DNA from: Pseudomonadota bacterium
GTDB taxonomy: Bacteria; Pseudomonadota; Alphaproteobacteria; Rhizobiales; Rhizobiaceae
Direction of reading: 5' to 3'
DNA: 5,312 nt
Assembly (NCBI GenBank): GCA_023419995.1
Contig: JAEZXF010000146.1
Coordinates: 1-5,312 of the forward strand
Below, in pieces: positions 1 through 5,312 of the stretch; positions within the stretch are counted from its first letter, which is position 1; every line of letters begins with the position of its first letter. The notes below the pieces were generated by a model that made no database searches, was not told the origin of the DNA, and saw only the letters and a list, made by a program, of their open reading frames with translations. The position numbers were made by a program, and so were the translations under genes.

Positions 1-683
1 ACGCCGCCGTGCAGGAGGCGTCCAGCCGGCGCAAGCGCCTGCTGCTCGCCGACATGGATTCGACCATGATCGACCAGGAATGCATCGACGAGCTGGCCGC
101 CGAGGTCGGCGTCAAGGAGCATGTCGCGGCCATCACCGCCCGCTCGATGAACGGCGAGATCGCCTTCGAGCCCGCCCTGAGGGAGCGCGTCGCGCTGCTG
201 AGGGGGCTGGATGCCGGCGTCATCGGCCGCATCATCGACACCCGGCTGACGCTCGCCGCCGGCGGCCGCGAGCTGGTCGCCACCATGAATGCGGCCGGCG
301 CGTGGACCGCGCTCGTCTCGGGGGGGTTCCGCACCTTCACCGGCCCCATCGCGGCGAAGCTCGGCTTCCGCGAGCACCGGTCCAACACGCTTCTCGAGGC
401 CGAAGGTTTGCTCACCGGCGAGGTCGCGGATCCTATCCTCGGCCGCGAGGCCAAGGCCGAGGCGCTGCAGGAGATCGCCGGGCGGCTCGGCCTGACGCCG
501 GCGGACGCCATCGCCGTCGGCGACGGCGCCAACGACCTCGACATGCTGGCGCTTGCCGGCACCGGCGTCGCGCTCCATGCCAAGCCGTCCGTCGCCGAGC
601 GCGCGCGCATCCGCATCGACCATGGCGACCTGACCGCGCTGCTCTATCTCCAGGGCTACCGGCGCGAGGAATTCGCCGGGTGA
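1..683 (+). CDS. serB: Phosphoserine phosphatase SerB, 5'-truncated by window edge
   Basis: HAD-superfamily enzyme that hydrolyses O-phospho-L-serine to L-serine, the last step of the phosphorylated serine pathway, in the cytoplasm. Numbering residues from the GTG codon at position 9, the HAD motifs are intact: motif I DMDST at 15-19 (nucleophile D15, acid/base D17), motif II serine S104 in VSGGF, motif III lysine K149, and motif IV GDGANDLDML from 171 (D172 and D176 for Mg). E24 in the QECIDELA stretch and R58/R60 fit the substrate-binding cap. The frame is open to the left edge, and full-length proteobacterial SerB usually carries an extra N-terminal domain of several tens of residues. The GTG at 9 has no visible Shine-Dalgarno sequence, so I treat it as internal and the true start as outside. 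The TGA at 681-683 overlaps the next gene's start. Identity is very secure; only the 5' end is unknown. Confidence 0.95.
   Translation, partial: AAVQEASSRRKRLLLADMDSTMIDQECIDELAAEVGVKEHVAAITARSMNGEIAFEPALRERVALLRGLDAGVIGRIIDTRLTLAAGGRELVATMNAAGAWTALVSGGFRTFTGPIAAKLGFREHRSNTLLEAEGLLTGEVADPILGREAKAEALQEIAGRLGLTPADAIAVGDGANDLDMLALAGTGVALHAKPSVAERARIRIDHGDLTALLYLQGYRREEFAG
666..670 (+). promoter_or_regulatory. Ribosome binding site for the GNAT gene, inside the serB end
   Basis: GAGGA lies nine bases upstream of the GTG at 680. It supports that GTG as the start, even though it sits in the last codons of serB. It is the only purine-rich anti-SD match close to a start codon in this frame. Confidence 0.6.
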
Positions 684-1237
684 AGCGGCTCGCGACGGCA
701 CGGCTCGTCATCCGCAACTGGGAGGATCGCGACCGCGACCTCTTCCACCGCATCAATTCCGACGCGCGCGTGATGCGCTTCTTCCCCTTCCGGCGCACCC
801 GCGCCGAGGCCGACGCCCTCCTCGACCGCATACGCGACGACAACGCGGCGCGCGGCTACGGCTTCGCCGCGCTCGAGCTGAAGGAAGGCGCGACCTGCGT
901 CGGCTTCGCCGGCCTCCATCCCGACACCATCGTGCCGGCACGCCCCCTGGGCGTGGTCGAGATCGGCTGGCGGCTGGCGCCGGAGTTCTGGGGCAACGGC
1001 TACGCCACCGAAGCCGGCGGCGAACTGCTGCGCTTCGGCTTCGAGGAGCTTGACCTCGCAGAGATCGTCTCGTTCGCGGTGCGACAGAACGAGCCGTCGA
1101 TCGCGGTGATGCGCAGGCTGGGCATGCGCCATGAGCCGGCGGGCGACTTCGACCACCCGAAGGTCCCCGACACCCACCCGCATCTGAAGCGCCACGTCTT
1201 CTACACGTTGTCGCGCACGGACTGGCGAGGACAATAG
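680..1237 (+). CDS. GNAT family N-acetyltransferase (RimJ/RimL-like, Acetyltransf_3 type)
   Basis: A 185-residue cytoplasmic acetyltransferase that should transfer acetyl from acetyl-CoA to an amine; the substrate cannot be read from sequence. The N-terminal RLATARLVIRNW is the typical opening of the RimJ/RimL-like branch (strand beta1). WRLAPEFWGNGYATEA around 97-112 is the acetyl-CoA pyrophosphate-binding loop in its W-G-N-G-Y-A form. N137, S140 and the RRLGM at 145-149 form the conserved C-terminal GNAT motif. The tail DFDHPKVPDTHP is common in a poorly characterised subgroup. The start is GTG at 680 because homology-like sequence begins there, an SD lies nine bases upstream, and the next Met (residue 32) is too far in. 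The frame also stays open further upstream, but that part is a shadow of serB. The start shares four bases (GTGA) with the serB stop, implying translational coupling. Length is normal and no key residue is missing. Confident in family, not in substrate. Confidence 0.9.
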   Translation: MKRLATARLVIRNWEDRDRDLFHRINSDARVMRFFPFRRTRAEADALLDRIRDDNAARGYGFAALELKEGATCVGFAGLHPDTIVPARPLGVVEIGWRLAPEFWGNGYATEAGGELLRFGFEELDLAEIVSFAVRQNEPSIAVMRRLGMRHEPAGDFDHPKVPDTHPHLKRHVFYTLSRTDWRGQ

Positions 1238-1241
1238 GTTC

Positions 1242-1293
1242 GCGCCGCCCCTCATCCGGCCCTTCGGGCCACCTTCTCCCCGTAAACGGGGAG
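1242..1293 (+). repeat. Rhizobial intergenic palindromic repeat, copy 1
   Basis: This copy begins five bases after the GNAT stop. It reads GCGCCGCCCCTCATCCGG, then a small hairpin GGCCC-TTC-GGGCC (1258-1270), then CACCTT, then a perfect palindrome CTCCCCGT-AA-ACGGGGAG (1276-1293). The CCCCTCATCCGG plus CTTCTCCCCG combination is, from memory, a very common dispersed intergenic repeat in Rhizobiales genomes. The same module recurs inverted at 1364-1416, differing mainly in the middle hairpin (CCCTTCGGG here). It would form a stable stem-loop in a read-through transcript from serB-GNAT. No T-run follows, so it is not a canonical intrinsic terminator, though it may stabilise or end the 3' end. 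Confidence 0.85.
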
Positions 1294-1355
1294 CGGGGAA
1301 TTGTCCGCTATGTCCCGTTTGTCCGGCGGCGGGAGAGATTGGCGAAATCGTTTGC

Positions 1356-1367
1356 AAGGGTACCCTT
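1356..1367. repeat. Perfect 12-base palindrome abutting repeat copy 2
   Basis: AAGGGTACCCTT is a perfect inverted repeat with no spacer. Its right half overlaps the first bases of the long palindrome of copy 2 (1364-1389). It may simply be where the element's end joins flanking sequence, or an alternative fold of the repeat. The rest of the spacer between the two copies (about 1294-1355) shows no gene, promoter or other repeat that I can support. Confidence 0.5.
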
Positions 1368-1416
1368 CTCCCCGTTTACGGGGAGAAGGTGGCGGCAGCC
1401 GGATGAGGGGTGGCGC
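1364..1416 (-). repeat. Rhizobial intergenic palindromic repeat, copy 2 (inverted)
   Basis: The reverse complement of the module at 1242-1293. It holds a perfect palindrome with 12-base arms, CCTTCTCCCCGT (1364-1375) and ACGGGGAGAAGG (1378-1389), around a TT. The short GGCGGCAGCC element (1391-1400) and CCGGATGAGGGGTGGCGC (1399-1416) follow. Against copy 1, the outer 18 bases differ at one position, the middle hairpin is the shorter GGCTGCCGCC type, and the palindrome core is identical, with arms four bases longer here. It ends 20 bases beyond the stop of the minus-strand protease gene, so it is the first strong structure in that transcript. There is no U-tract, so its role as a terminator is only possible. 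Confidence 0.85.
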
Positions 1417-1436
1417 GAGGAGCGCGGATCTATCGC

Positions 1437-2975
1437 CTAGTCCATCCGGATCGTCACGAAGCGCAGCTCGCCGGTCTTCGAGGCCAGCATCAGCAGCGCG
1501 TTGCGGCGGCCCTGCGCCTTGAGCGCGGCGATGCGGTCGACCACCTCCTGCGGCGAGGACACCGATTCCTGCGCGATCTCGGTGATGACGTCGCCTGCGG
1601 CGACGCCGCGCTCGGCCGCGGACGAGCCCTCGGCCACCTCGGTCACCACCACGCCGGAGACTTCCGGCGCGATGCCGAAGGTCTCGCGCGCCGCGTCGTC
1701 GAGCTCGCCCATGGTCATGCCCAGCGCCATCGCGGTCGCCACGGGCGCCTCCTCGGCCGGGTTGGCGCCGTCGCCGTTCTCGGCGATCTTCTCGCCGTCC
1801 TCCAGCCGCCCGAGCGTGACCTTGACCGTCTGTTCCTCGCCCTTGCGGATCAGGACGACGTCCACGGCCTTGCCGACCGGGCTCTCGGCGACGATGCGCG
1901 GCAGGTCGCGCATCTGGCGCACCTCCTTGCCGTCGAAGCGGATGATGACGTCGCCGGGCTGGATGGTGCCGTCGTCGACCGGGCCGCCCTTGATGACGCC
2001 GGCGACCAGCGCGCCGCGCGCCGTCGTCATGCCGAGGCTCTCGGCGATGTCGTCGGTGACCGGCTGGATGCGCACGCCGAGCCAGCCGCGCCGCGTCTCG
2101 CCGAACTCGCGCAGTTGGTCGATCACGCTGACCGCGAGCTGCGACGGGATCGAGAAGCCGATGCCGATCGAGCCGCCGGAGGGCGAGATGATCGCGGTGT
2201 TGATGCCGATCACCCGGCCGTGCATGTCAAACAGCGGACCGCCGGAGTTGCCCCGGTTGATGGCCGCGTCCGTCTGGATGAAGTCGTCGTAGGGGCCGGA
2301 ATTGATATCGCGGCCGCGCGCCGAGACGATGCCGATCGACACGGAGCCGCCGAGGCCGAACGGGTTGCCGATCGCCATCACCCAGTCGCCGATGCGGATG
2401 GCGGCGGAATCGCCGAACTCGACCTGCGTCAGCTCGCGGACGCCCGGGTCGATCTTCAGCACCGCGATGTCGGTCTTGGGGTCGGTGCCGAGCAGTTCGG
2501 CCTTCAGCTTGCCGCCGTCGGCGAAGTTCACCTCGATCTCGTCCGCGTCGGCGATGACGTGGTTGTTGGTGACGACGATGCCCTCGGCCGCATCGATGAT
2601 GAAGCCCGAGCCGAGCGACTGCACGCGCCGGCCGCCCTCGCCGCCCTGGCCGCGATCGTTGAAGAACTCGTCGAAGAACTCCTGGAAGGGCGAGCCCTCG
2701 GGCAGGCTCGGCCGCGGCGGCTGGCTGCGCTGGCCGCCGCCGCGCGGGCCGACGGTCTGCGAGGTCGAGATGTTGACCACGGCGTCGAGCAGACCCTCGG
2801 CGAGGTCGGCAACCGAGGCCGGCCCGAACGAGGGCTGCGGCTGGACCGCCGGCGCCTGCGGTGTCTGCGCCTGCTGAGCATGCGAGGGCAGCGCGGCGAT
2901 GCCGCCGAGGAGGGAAAGCGCCGCCGCGCCGGCAAGCGCCTTGCGGGTTGCGGAAGACAGAAGCGTCGAGGCCAT
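1437..2975 (-). CDS. degP: Do/DegP-family periplasmic serine endoprotease (HtrA)
   Basis: A 512-residue periplasmic protease/chaperone that degrades misfolded envelope proteins. A Sec signal peptide spans residues 1-33: basic RK at 11-12, hydrophobic ALAGAAALSLLGGIAAL, probable cleavage after S-H-A (31-33). The trypsin-like domain covers about 55-275 with catalytic H139 (TNNHV), D169 (TDIAVLKID) and S244 (GNSGGP). The LA-loop region (about 75-118) is rich in Gly/Pro/Arg and contains SPFQEFFDEFF. PDZ1 runs about 285-390, starting at the GWLGV ligand loop, and PDZ2 about 415-510. The length matches DegP/DegQ-type proteins. The ATG at 2975 is chosen because it begins the signal peptide and has GGAG nine bases upstream; the frame stays open to 3137 but the extension looks like non-coding spacer. 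The gene lies downstream of hflK-hflC-DUF2065 and is convergent with the GNAT gene. The symbol follows rhizobial usage; degQ- or degS-like naming cannot be excluded, but two PDZ domains and a cleavable signal argue against DegS. Confidence 0.95.
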   Translation of the reverse strand: MASTLLSSATRKALAGAAALSLLGGIAALPSHAQQAQTPQAPAVQPQPSFGPASVADLAEGLLDAVVNISTSQTVGPRGGGQRSQPPRPSLPEGSPFQEFFDEFFNDRGQGGEGGRRVQSLGSGFIIDAAEGIVVTNNHVIADADEIEVNFADGGKLKAELLGTDPKTDIAVLKIDPGVRELTQVEFGDSAAIRIGDWVMAIGNPFGLGGSVSIGIVSARGRDINSGPYDDFIQTDAAINRGNSGGPLFDMHGRVIGINTAIISPSGGSIGIGFSIPSQLAVSVIDQLREFGETRRGWLGVRIQPVTDDIAESLGMTTARGALVAGVIKGGPVDDGTIQPGDVIIRFDGKEVRQMRDLPRIVAESPVGKAVDVVLIRKGEEQTVKVTLGRLEDGEKIAENGDGANPAEEAPVATAMALGMTMGELDDAARETFGIAPEVSGVVVTEVAEGSSAAERGVAAGDVITEIAQESVSSPQEVVDRIAALKAQGRRNALLMLASKTGELRFVTIRMD

Positions 2976-2984
2976 GCGGGTCGT

Positions 2985-2988
2985 CTCC
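2985..2988 (-). promoter_or_regulatory. Ribosome binding site of the HtrA protease gene
   Basis: On the minus strand GGAG stands nine bases before the ATG at 2975. This favours that start over the in-frame ATGs at 3014 and 3137, which lack a comparable site. I could not identify a convincing -35/-10 or stress-sigma promoter upstream. Confidence 0.6.
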
Positions 2989-3091
2989 GAGTGAAGCTGG
3001 CGGTGCTGCGCCATGCCGCAGACATGCTCGCCGAGATTGAGGCACGTTTGCGGCCGAAGCCCGGGTACGCGGTAAACCCGCCGTGATGGGC

Positions 3092-3125
3092 GCGGCCCGT
3101 GCCCGCCTTCGGGCGCGCGGGCCGC
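3092..3125 (-). other. GC-rich stem-loop between DUF2065 and the protease gene
   Basis: The 204-base gap 2976-3179 contains an imperfect inverted repeat. Outer arms are GCGGCCCG (3092-3099) and CGGGCCGC (3118-3125). The inner arms GCCCG (3101-3105) and CGGGC (3110-3114) close a four-base CCTT loop (3106-3109), and a few bases are bulged between inner and outer stems. The fold should be very stable in RNA. No U-run follows on either strand, so it is not a textbook intrinsic terminator. It could act as a partial terminator, a processing site or an mRNA stabiliser between the hflKC-DUF2065 message and the protease message. The rest of the gap shows no gene that I can support. Confidence 0.5.
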
Positions 3126-3179
3126 CGCCATCGTCATGTCATCCCACCGGCGGCCATCGGGCGCCGCCGGCAGCGCGTT

Positions 3180-3365
3180 TCAGGTGCGCACGAGCCAGAT
3201 GATGCCGACGCCTACCGCAGCGGCAATGAGCCCGCCGATGCGCATCGCCTCTTCCGGCATCGTCAGGATCTCGGCGGCCAGCCGCTTCGCGAAGCGCGGC
3301 AGGCCGCCGTAAAGCACGCCCTCGAACACCAGAACGAGGCCGAGCGCGACGAGAAAGTCGTCCAC
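3180..3365 (-). CDS. DUF2065 (YjeT-like) small inner-membrane protein
   Basis: A 61-residue protein of unknown biochemical function. Two hydrophobic segments are visible: residues about 4-20 (FLVALGLVLVFEGVLYG) and about 43-58 (IGGLIAAAVGVGIIWL). A short charged stretch separates them (PRFAKRLAAEIL, then PEEAMR). The DFLVALGLVLVFEG opening and the G-x-G-x-x-WLVR end are the family signature, and 61 residues is the normal length. Translation starts at GTG 3365, one base after the hflC TAG (TAG-C-GTG). No clear SD is visible, so it probably depends on coupling to hflC translation. In E. coli the family member yjeT likewise sits directly after hflC, so linkage to HflKC extends across proteobacteria. 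A role as a partner of the HflKC-FtsH assembly is an inference from context only. It is easy to miss in annotation because the frame is open far upstream inside hflC. Confidence 0.88.
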   Translation of the reverse strand: MDDFLVALGLVLVFEGVLYGGLPRFAKRLAAEILTMPEEAMRIGGLIAAAVGVGIIWLVRT

Positions 3366-3366
3366 G

Positions 3367-4314
3367 CTACTGGGTCGTGCCGCCGGCCGGCGCGGCGGGC
3401 GCCGGAGCCGCGGGCGCGGCCGGGCCGGTCTCCGTCCGGCCGTCCGCACTGCCGAAGACGCGGAAGAAGTCCGAATTCGGCGACAGCAGCATCGTCGTCC
3501 CCGTGCCCTGCAGCGCCGCGGTGTAGGCGGCCATCGAGCGATAGAACTCGAAGAAGTCGGGGTCGCGGTTGAAGGCGTCGGCGAAGATCGCGTTGCGCTC
3601 CGCCTCGCCCTCGCCGCGCAGGATCTCCGATTCGCGGCGCGCATCGGCGACGATCTCGACGACCTCGCGGTCGGCGCGGGCGCGGATGCGCTGGGCCGCC
3701 TCGCGGCCGCGCGCCCGCAGGCGCTCGGCCTCGGCAAGGCGCTCGGCGCGCATGCGCTCGTAGGTCTGCTGCGACACCTCGGCCGTCAGGTCGGTCCGGC
3801 GGATGCGCACGTCCACGATCTCGAGGCCGAGCGAGGTCGCGGCGGGCCGAAGCTGCTCGGCCACCTCGCGCATCATCGAACCGCGCTCCTCCGACAGCGC
3901 CGCCTCGAAGCCGCGCAGGCCGTAGACCCGGCGCAGCGCTGCGTCGAGGCGGGTGCGCAGGCGCTGCTCGGCCAGCGGCACCGAGCCGGACACGGCAAGG
4001 CGGAACCGCCGCGCATCGCTGATGCGGTAGGCGATGAAGGCGTCGACCTCGTAGAAGCGGCCGCCCGAGACCTGGACGCGGATGTCGTCGAGATCGAAGC
4101 GCAGCACGCGGTCCTCGATGAGCTGCACGTTGTCCGCCTCGATGAAGGGCAGCGGCAGCTTGAAGTAGATGCCGGGCTCGGACTTTACGTCGACGATCTC
4201 GCCGAAGCGCAGCACGATGGCCTGCTGGCGCTCGTTGACGACGAAGATCGACGACCAGACGAGGAAGAGGACGATGGCGGCCGCGACCGCGATGAAGGGA
4301 AGACGGTTCGCCAT
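3367..4314 (-). CDS. hflC: HflC, SPFH/Band 7 membrane protein, modulator of FtsH
   Basis: A 315-residue inner-membrane protein that, with HflK, forms a large periplasmic cage-like assembly around the FtsH AAA protease and modulates its action on membrane substrates. One N-terminal transmembrane helix (about 5-25) is followed by the SPFH domain with VNERQQAIVLRFG (26-38), EPGIYFKLPLPF (46-57) and GLEIVDVRIRRTDL (163-176). A long Arg/Glu/Ala coiled coil follows (about 185-245: ERMRAERLAEAERLR, then GEGEAE at 234-239), then FADAFNRDPDFFEFYRS and the SPNSDFF box (278-284) near the C-terminus. These match E. coli HflC almost motif for motif. The protein is slightly shorter, apparently because it lacks the E. 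coli insertion before GLEIVDVRI. The last ~18 residues are an Ala/Pro-rich tail. The start ATG at 4314 lies one base after the hflK stop and has a strong SD inside hflK. No protease active site is present, as expected. Confidence 0.96.
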   Translation of the reverse strand: MANRLPFIAVAAAIVLFLVWSSIFVVNERQQAIVLRFGEIVDVKSEPGIYFKLPLPFIEADNVQLIEDRVLRFDLDDIRVQVSGGRFYEVDAFIAYRISDARRFRLAVSGSVPLAEQRLRTRLDAALRRVYGLRGFEAALSEERGSMMREVAEQLRPAATSLGLEIVDVRIRRTDLTAEVSQQTYERMRAERLAEAERLRARGREAAQRIRARADREVVEIVADARRESEILRGEGEAERNAIFADAFNRDPDFFEFYRSMAAYTAALQGTGTTMLLSPNSDFFRVFGSADGRTETGPAAPAAPAPAAPAGGTTQ

Positions 4315-4315
4315 G

Positions 4316-5312
4316 TCAGTTGCCTCCCTGGCCGGCCTGCGGCGCGGCGCGCAGTTCGGGAAGCGGCAGGTAGGGAATGACGCCCTGGCCGTTGCCCTGC
4401 TCCACGATCACCTTGGTGGAGTTCTTCAGCACGTTCTCCATCGTTTCGAGAAAGAGGCGGCGACGGGTGACGTCGGGCGCCTTGGCATACTCGTCGTAGA
4501 CCGAGACGAAGCGCTGCGCCTCACCCTCGGCCTCCTGCACCACGCGGTTCTTGTAGGCCGCCGCGTCCTCGCGGATCTGCGCCGCCTCGCCGCGGGCGCG
4601 GCCGAGCTGCTGGTTCGAATACTGGTTGGATTCCTCGACGAAGCGGTCCTCGTCCTGCTCGGCGCGCTGCACCTCCTCGAAGGCGTCGGCGACCTCGCGC
4701 GGCGGGGCAGCGTCCTCGATCGAGATGGCGGTGACGGCAAGGCCGGCGCCGTAGCCGTCGCTGGTGTTCTGGATGATCTCGCGCACGGCCTCGGCGATGC
4801 CCTGGCGGTCGTCGCGGAAGATGTCCTGCGCCGGACGCCGGCCGACGACCTCGCGCATGGCGCTCTCGGCCACCTGCCTCAGCGTGGCGTCGGGGTCGGA
4901 CACGTTGAACAGGTACGCCTTGGGGTCGTTGACCTGGTAGGCGACGGAGAAGCGGACGTCGACGATGTTCTGGTCACCCGACAGCATCAGGCCGGTGGAA
5001 GAGCCGCCGCTGCGCGCCTCGCCGACATTGATGAGGCGTTCCGCGACGGTCGCGCGCTCGACGGTCTCGATCGGCCAGAAATGGAAGTGCAGGCCCGGCT
5101 CGGAAATCTCGTCCTTCGGCTTGCCGAAGCGCAGCTCGACGGCGAGCTCGTCCGGCTGCACGGTGTAGACCGCCTGGAACAGCCACAGCACCGCCAGCGC
5201 CACCGCGATCAGGGCGAACATGGCCGGGCTCGCCTGGCCGCCGCCCGGAAGCGCGTTCTTCAGCCTGTCCTGGCCGCGCCGGATGATGTCCTCGAGATCG
5301 GGGGGCGTGCCG
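4316..5312 (-). CDS. hflK: HflK, SPFH/Band 7 membrane protein, 5' end beyond window
   Basis: Partner of HflC in the FtsH-modulating membrane complex. The frame is open to the right edge. Residues encoded before the Met at 5221 read GTPPDLEDIIRRGQDRLKN then ALPGGGQ, the conserved cytoplasmic N-terminal region of HflK (PPDLED box and Gly-rich linker). The Met at 5221 is therefore internal, and only the first part of the protein is missing. Numbering from that Met: transmembrane helix about 1-21; SPFH domain with ELAVELRFG (25-33), EPGLHFHFWPIE (41-52), LMLSGDQNIVDVRFSVAYQV (78-97) and AISIEDAAPPREV (165-177); coiled coil about 180-235 with many Gln/Glu/Arg and AEGEAQRF; then RRRLFLETMENVL (253-265) and VIPYLPLPEL near the end. 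The short Gly/Gln C-terminus lacks the long Ser/Thr-rich tail of E. coli HflK. It ends with TGA at 4316-4318, one base before hflC. Confidence 0.96.
   Translation of the reverse strand, partial: GTPPDLEDIIRRGQDRLKNALPGGGQASPAMFALIAVALAVLWLFQAVYTVQPDELAVELRFGKPKDEISEPGLHFHFWPIETVERATVAERLINVGEARSGGSSTGLMLSGDQNIVDVRFSVAYQVNDPKAYLFNVSDPDATLRQVAESAMREVVGRRPAQDIFRDDRQGIAEAVREIIQNTSDGYGAGLAVTAISIEDAAPPREVADAFEEVQRAEQDEDRFVEESNQYSNQQLGRARGEAAQIREDAAAYKNRVVQEAEGEAQRFVSVYDEYAKAPDVTRRRLFLETMENVLKNSTKVIVEQGNGQGVIPYLPLPELRAAPQAGQGGN
4323..4329 (-). promoter_or_regulatory. Strong ribosome binding site for hflC inside hflK
   Basis: On the minus strand AGGGAGG lies eight bases before the hflC ATG at 4314, within the last codons of hflK. 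This is the strongest SD in the window. It allows efficient HflC synthesis, in keeping with the two proteins assembling in comparable amounts. Confidence 0.7.

Noticed and set aside
9..11. GTG at position 9 as the true serB start
   Set aside because: Only eight bases precede it, no SD is visible, and the frame is open to the edge. SerB proteins normally have an additional N-terminal domain, so this is a truncation by the window.
80..679. Upstream 200-codon extension of the GNAT frame
   Set aside because: It overlaps serB in another frame, is Arg/His-rich without a domain, and the GNAT fold begins exactly after the GTG at 680.
1276..1389. The repeat palindromes as classical rho-independent terminators
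   Set aside because: Stems are strong, but neither is followed by a T-run in the direction of the adjoining gene. Termination remains possible but is not shown by sequence.
1301..1522. Small plus-strand open frame across the repeat region
   Set aside because: It runs through palindromic repeats and the antisense of the protease end, and its Ser/Arg-rich translation has no domain or SD support.
1410..3086. Very long plus-strand open frame (over 550 codons) opposite the protease gene
   Set aside because: It is antisense to a clear DegP-type protein. Its translation is low-complexity and rich in Ala, Arg, Asp, Leu and His with no recognisable domain, as expected for the mirror of a high-GC gene.
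2976..3137. N-terminal extension of the protease to ATG 3137 (or ATG 3014)
   Set aside because: The extra residues show no family resemblance and would bury the signal peptide. Neither upstream ATG has a good SD, while ATG 2975 has GGAG at nine bases and starts a textbook signal peptide.
5219..5221. ATG at 5221 as the hflK start
   Set aside because: The upstream in-frame codons encode the conserved HflK PPDLED box and Gly-rich linker, so translation must start beyond the window.
1..5312. CRISPR array, defence system, transposase, tRNA or rRNA
   Set aside because: The window is nearly filled by recognised core genes. I saw no regularly spaced repeats, no transposase-like frame, and no tRNA or rRNA-like segments in the short gaps.

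Overview
This window looks like ordinary core chromosome from a high-GC alphaproteobacterium. The most likely order is Rhizobiales, perhaps near Mesorhizobium/Phyllobacteriaceae. The genus is an inference from protein style, gene order and a typical rhizobial intergenic palindrome; no rRNA or other marker confirms it. All genes share strong G/C bias at third codon positions, and I see no sign of recent transfer within the coding regions.

Left side, plus strand: the window opens inside serB (phosphoserine phosphatase, last step of serine synthesis), whose 5' end lies outside. Its TGA overlaps the GTG start of a RimJ/RimL-type GNAT acetyltransferase, so the two are probably one translationally coupled unit. 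The spacer at 1238-1436 separates this pair from a convergent minus-strand unit. It holds two inverted copies of a rhizobial palindromic repeat.

Right side, minus strand, in order of transcription (right to left): hflK (5' end cut by the right edge), hflC, a 61-residue DUF2065 (YjeT-like) membrane protein, then a Do/DegP-type HtrA serine protease with a signal peptide, an intact catalytic triad and two PDZ domains. The hflK-hflC and hflC-DUF2065 junctions each have a single base between stop and start. The protease gene follows after a 204-base gap that contains a strong GC hairpin, so it may be partly or wholly separately expressed.

Functionally the minus-strand genes form a membrane and periplasmic protein quality-control block. 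HflK and HflC are SPFH proteins that form a large assembly around the FtsH protease. DUF2065 is a small membrane protein repeatedly found beside them. The HtrA protease degrades or refolds misfolded envelope proteins. I found no mobile element, CRISPR array, RNA gene or defence-like cassette. The points most worth a second look are the conserved but uncharacterised DUF2065 partner, the paired inverted repeats, and the hairpin in front of the protease gene.
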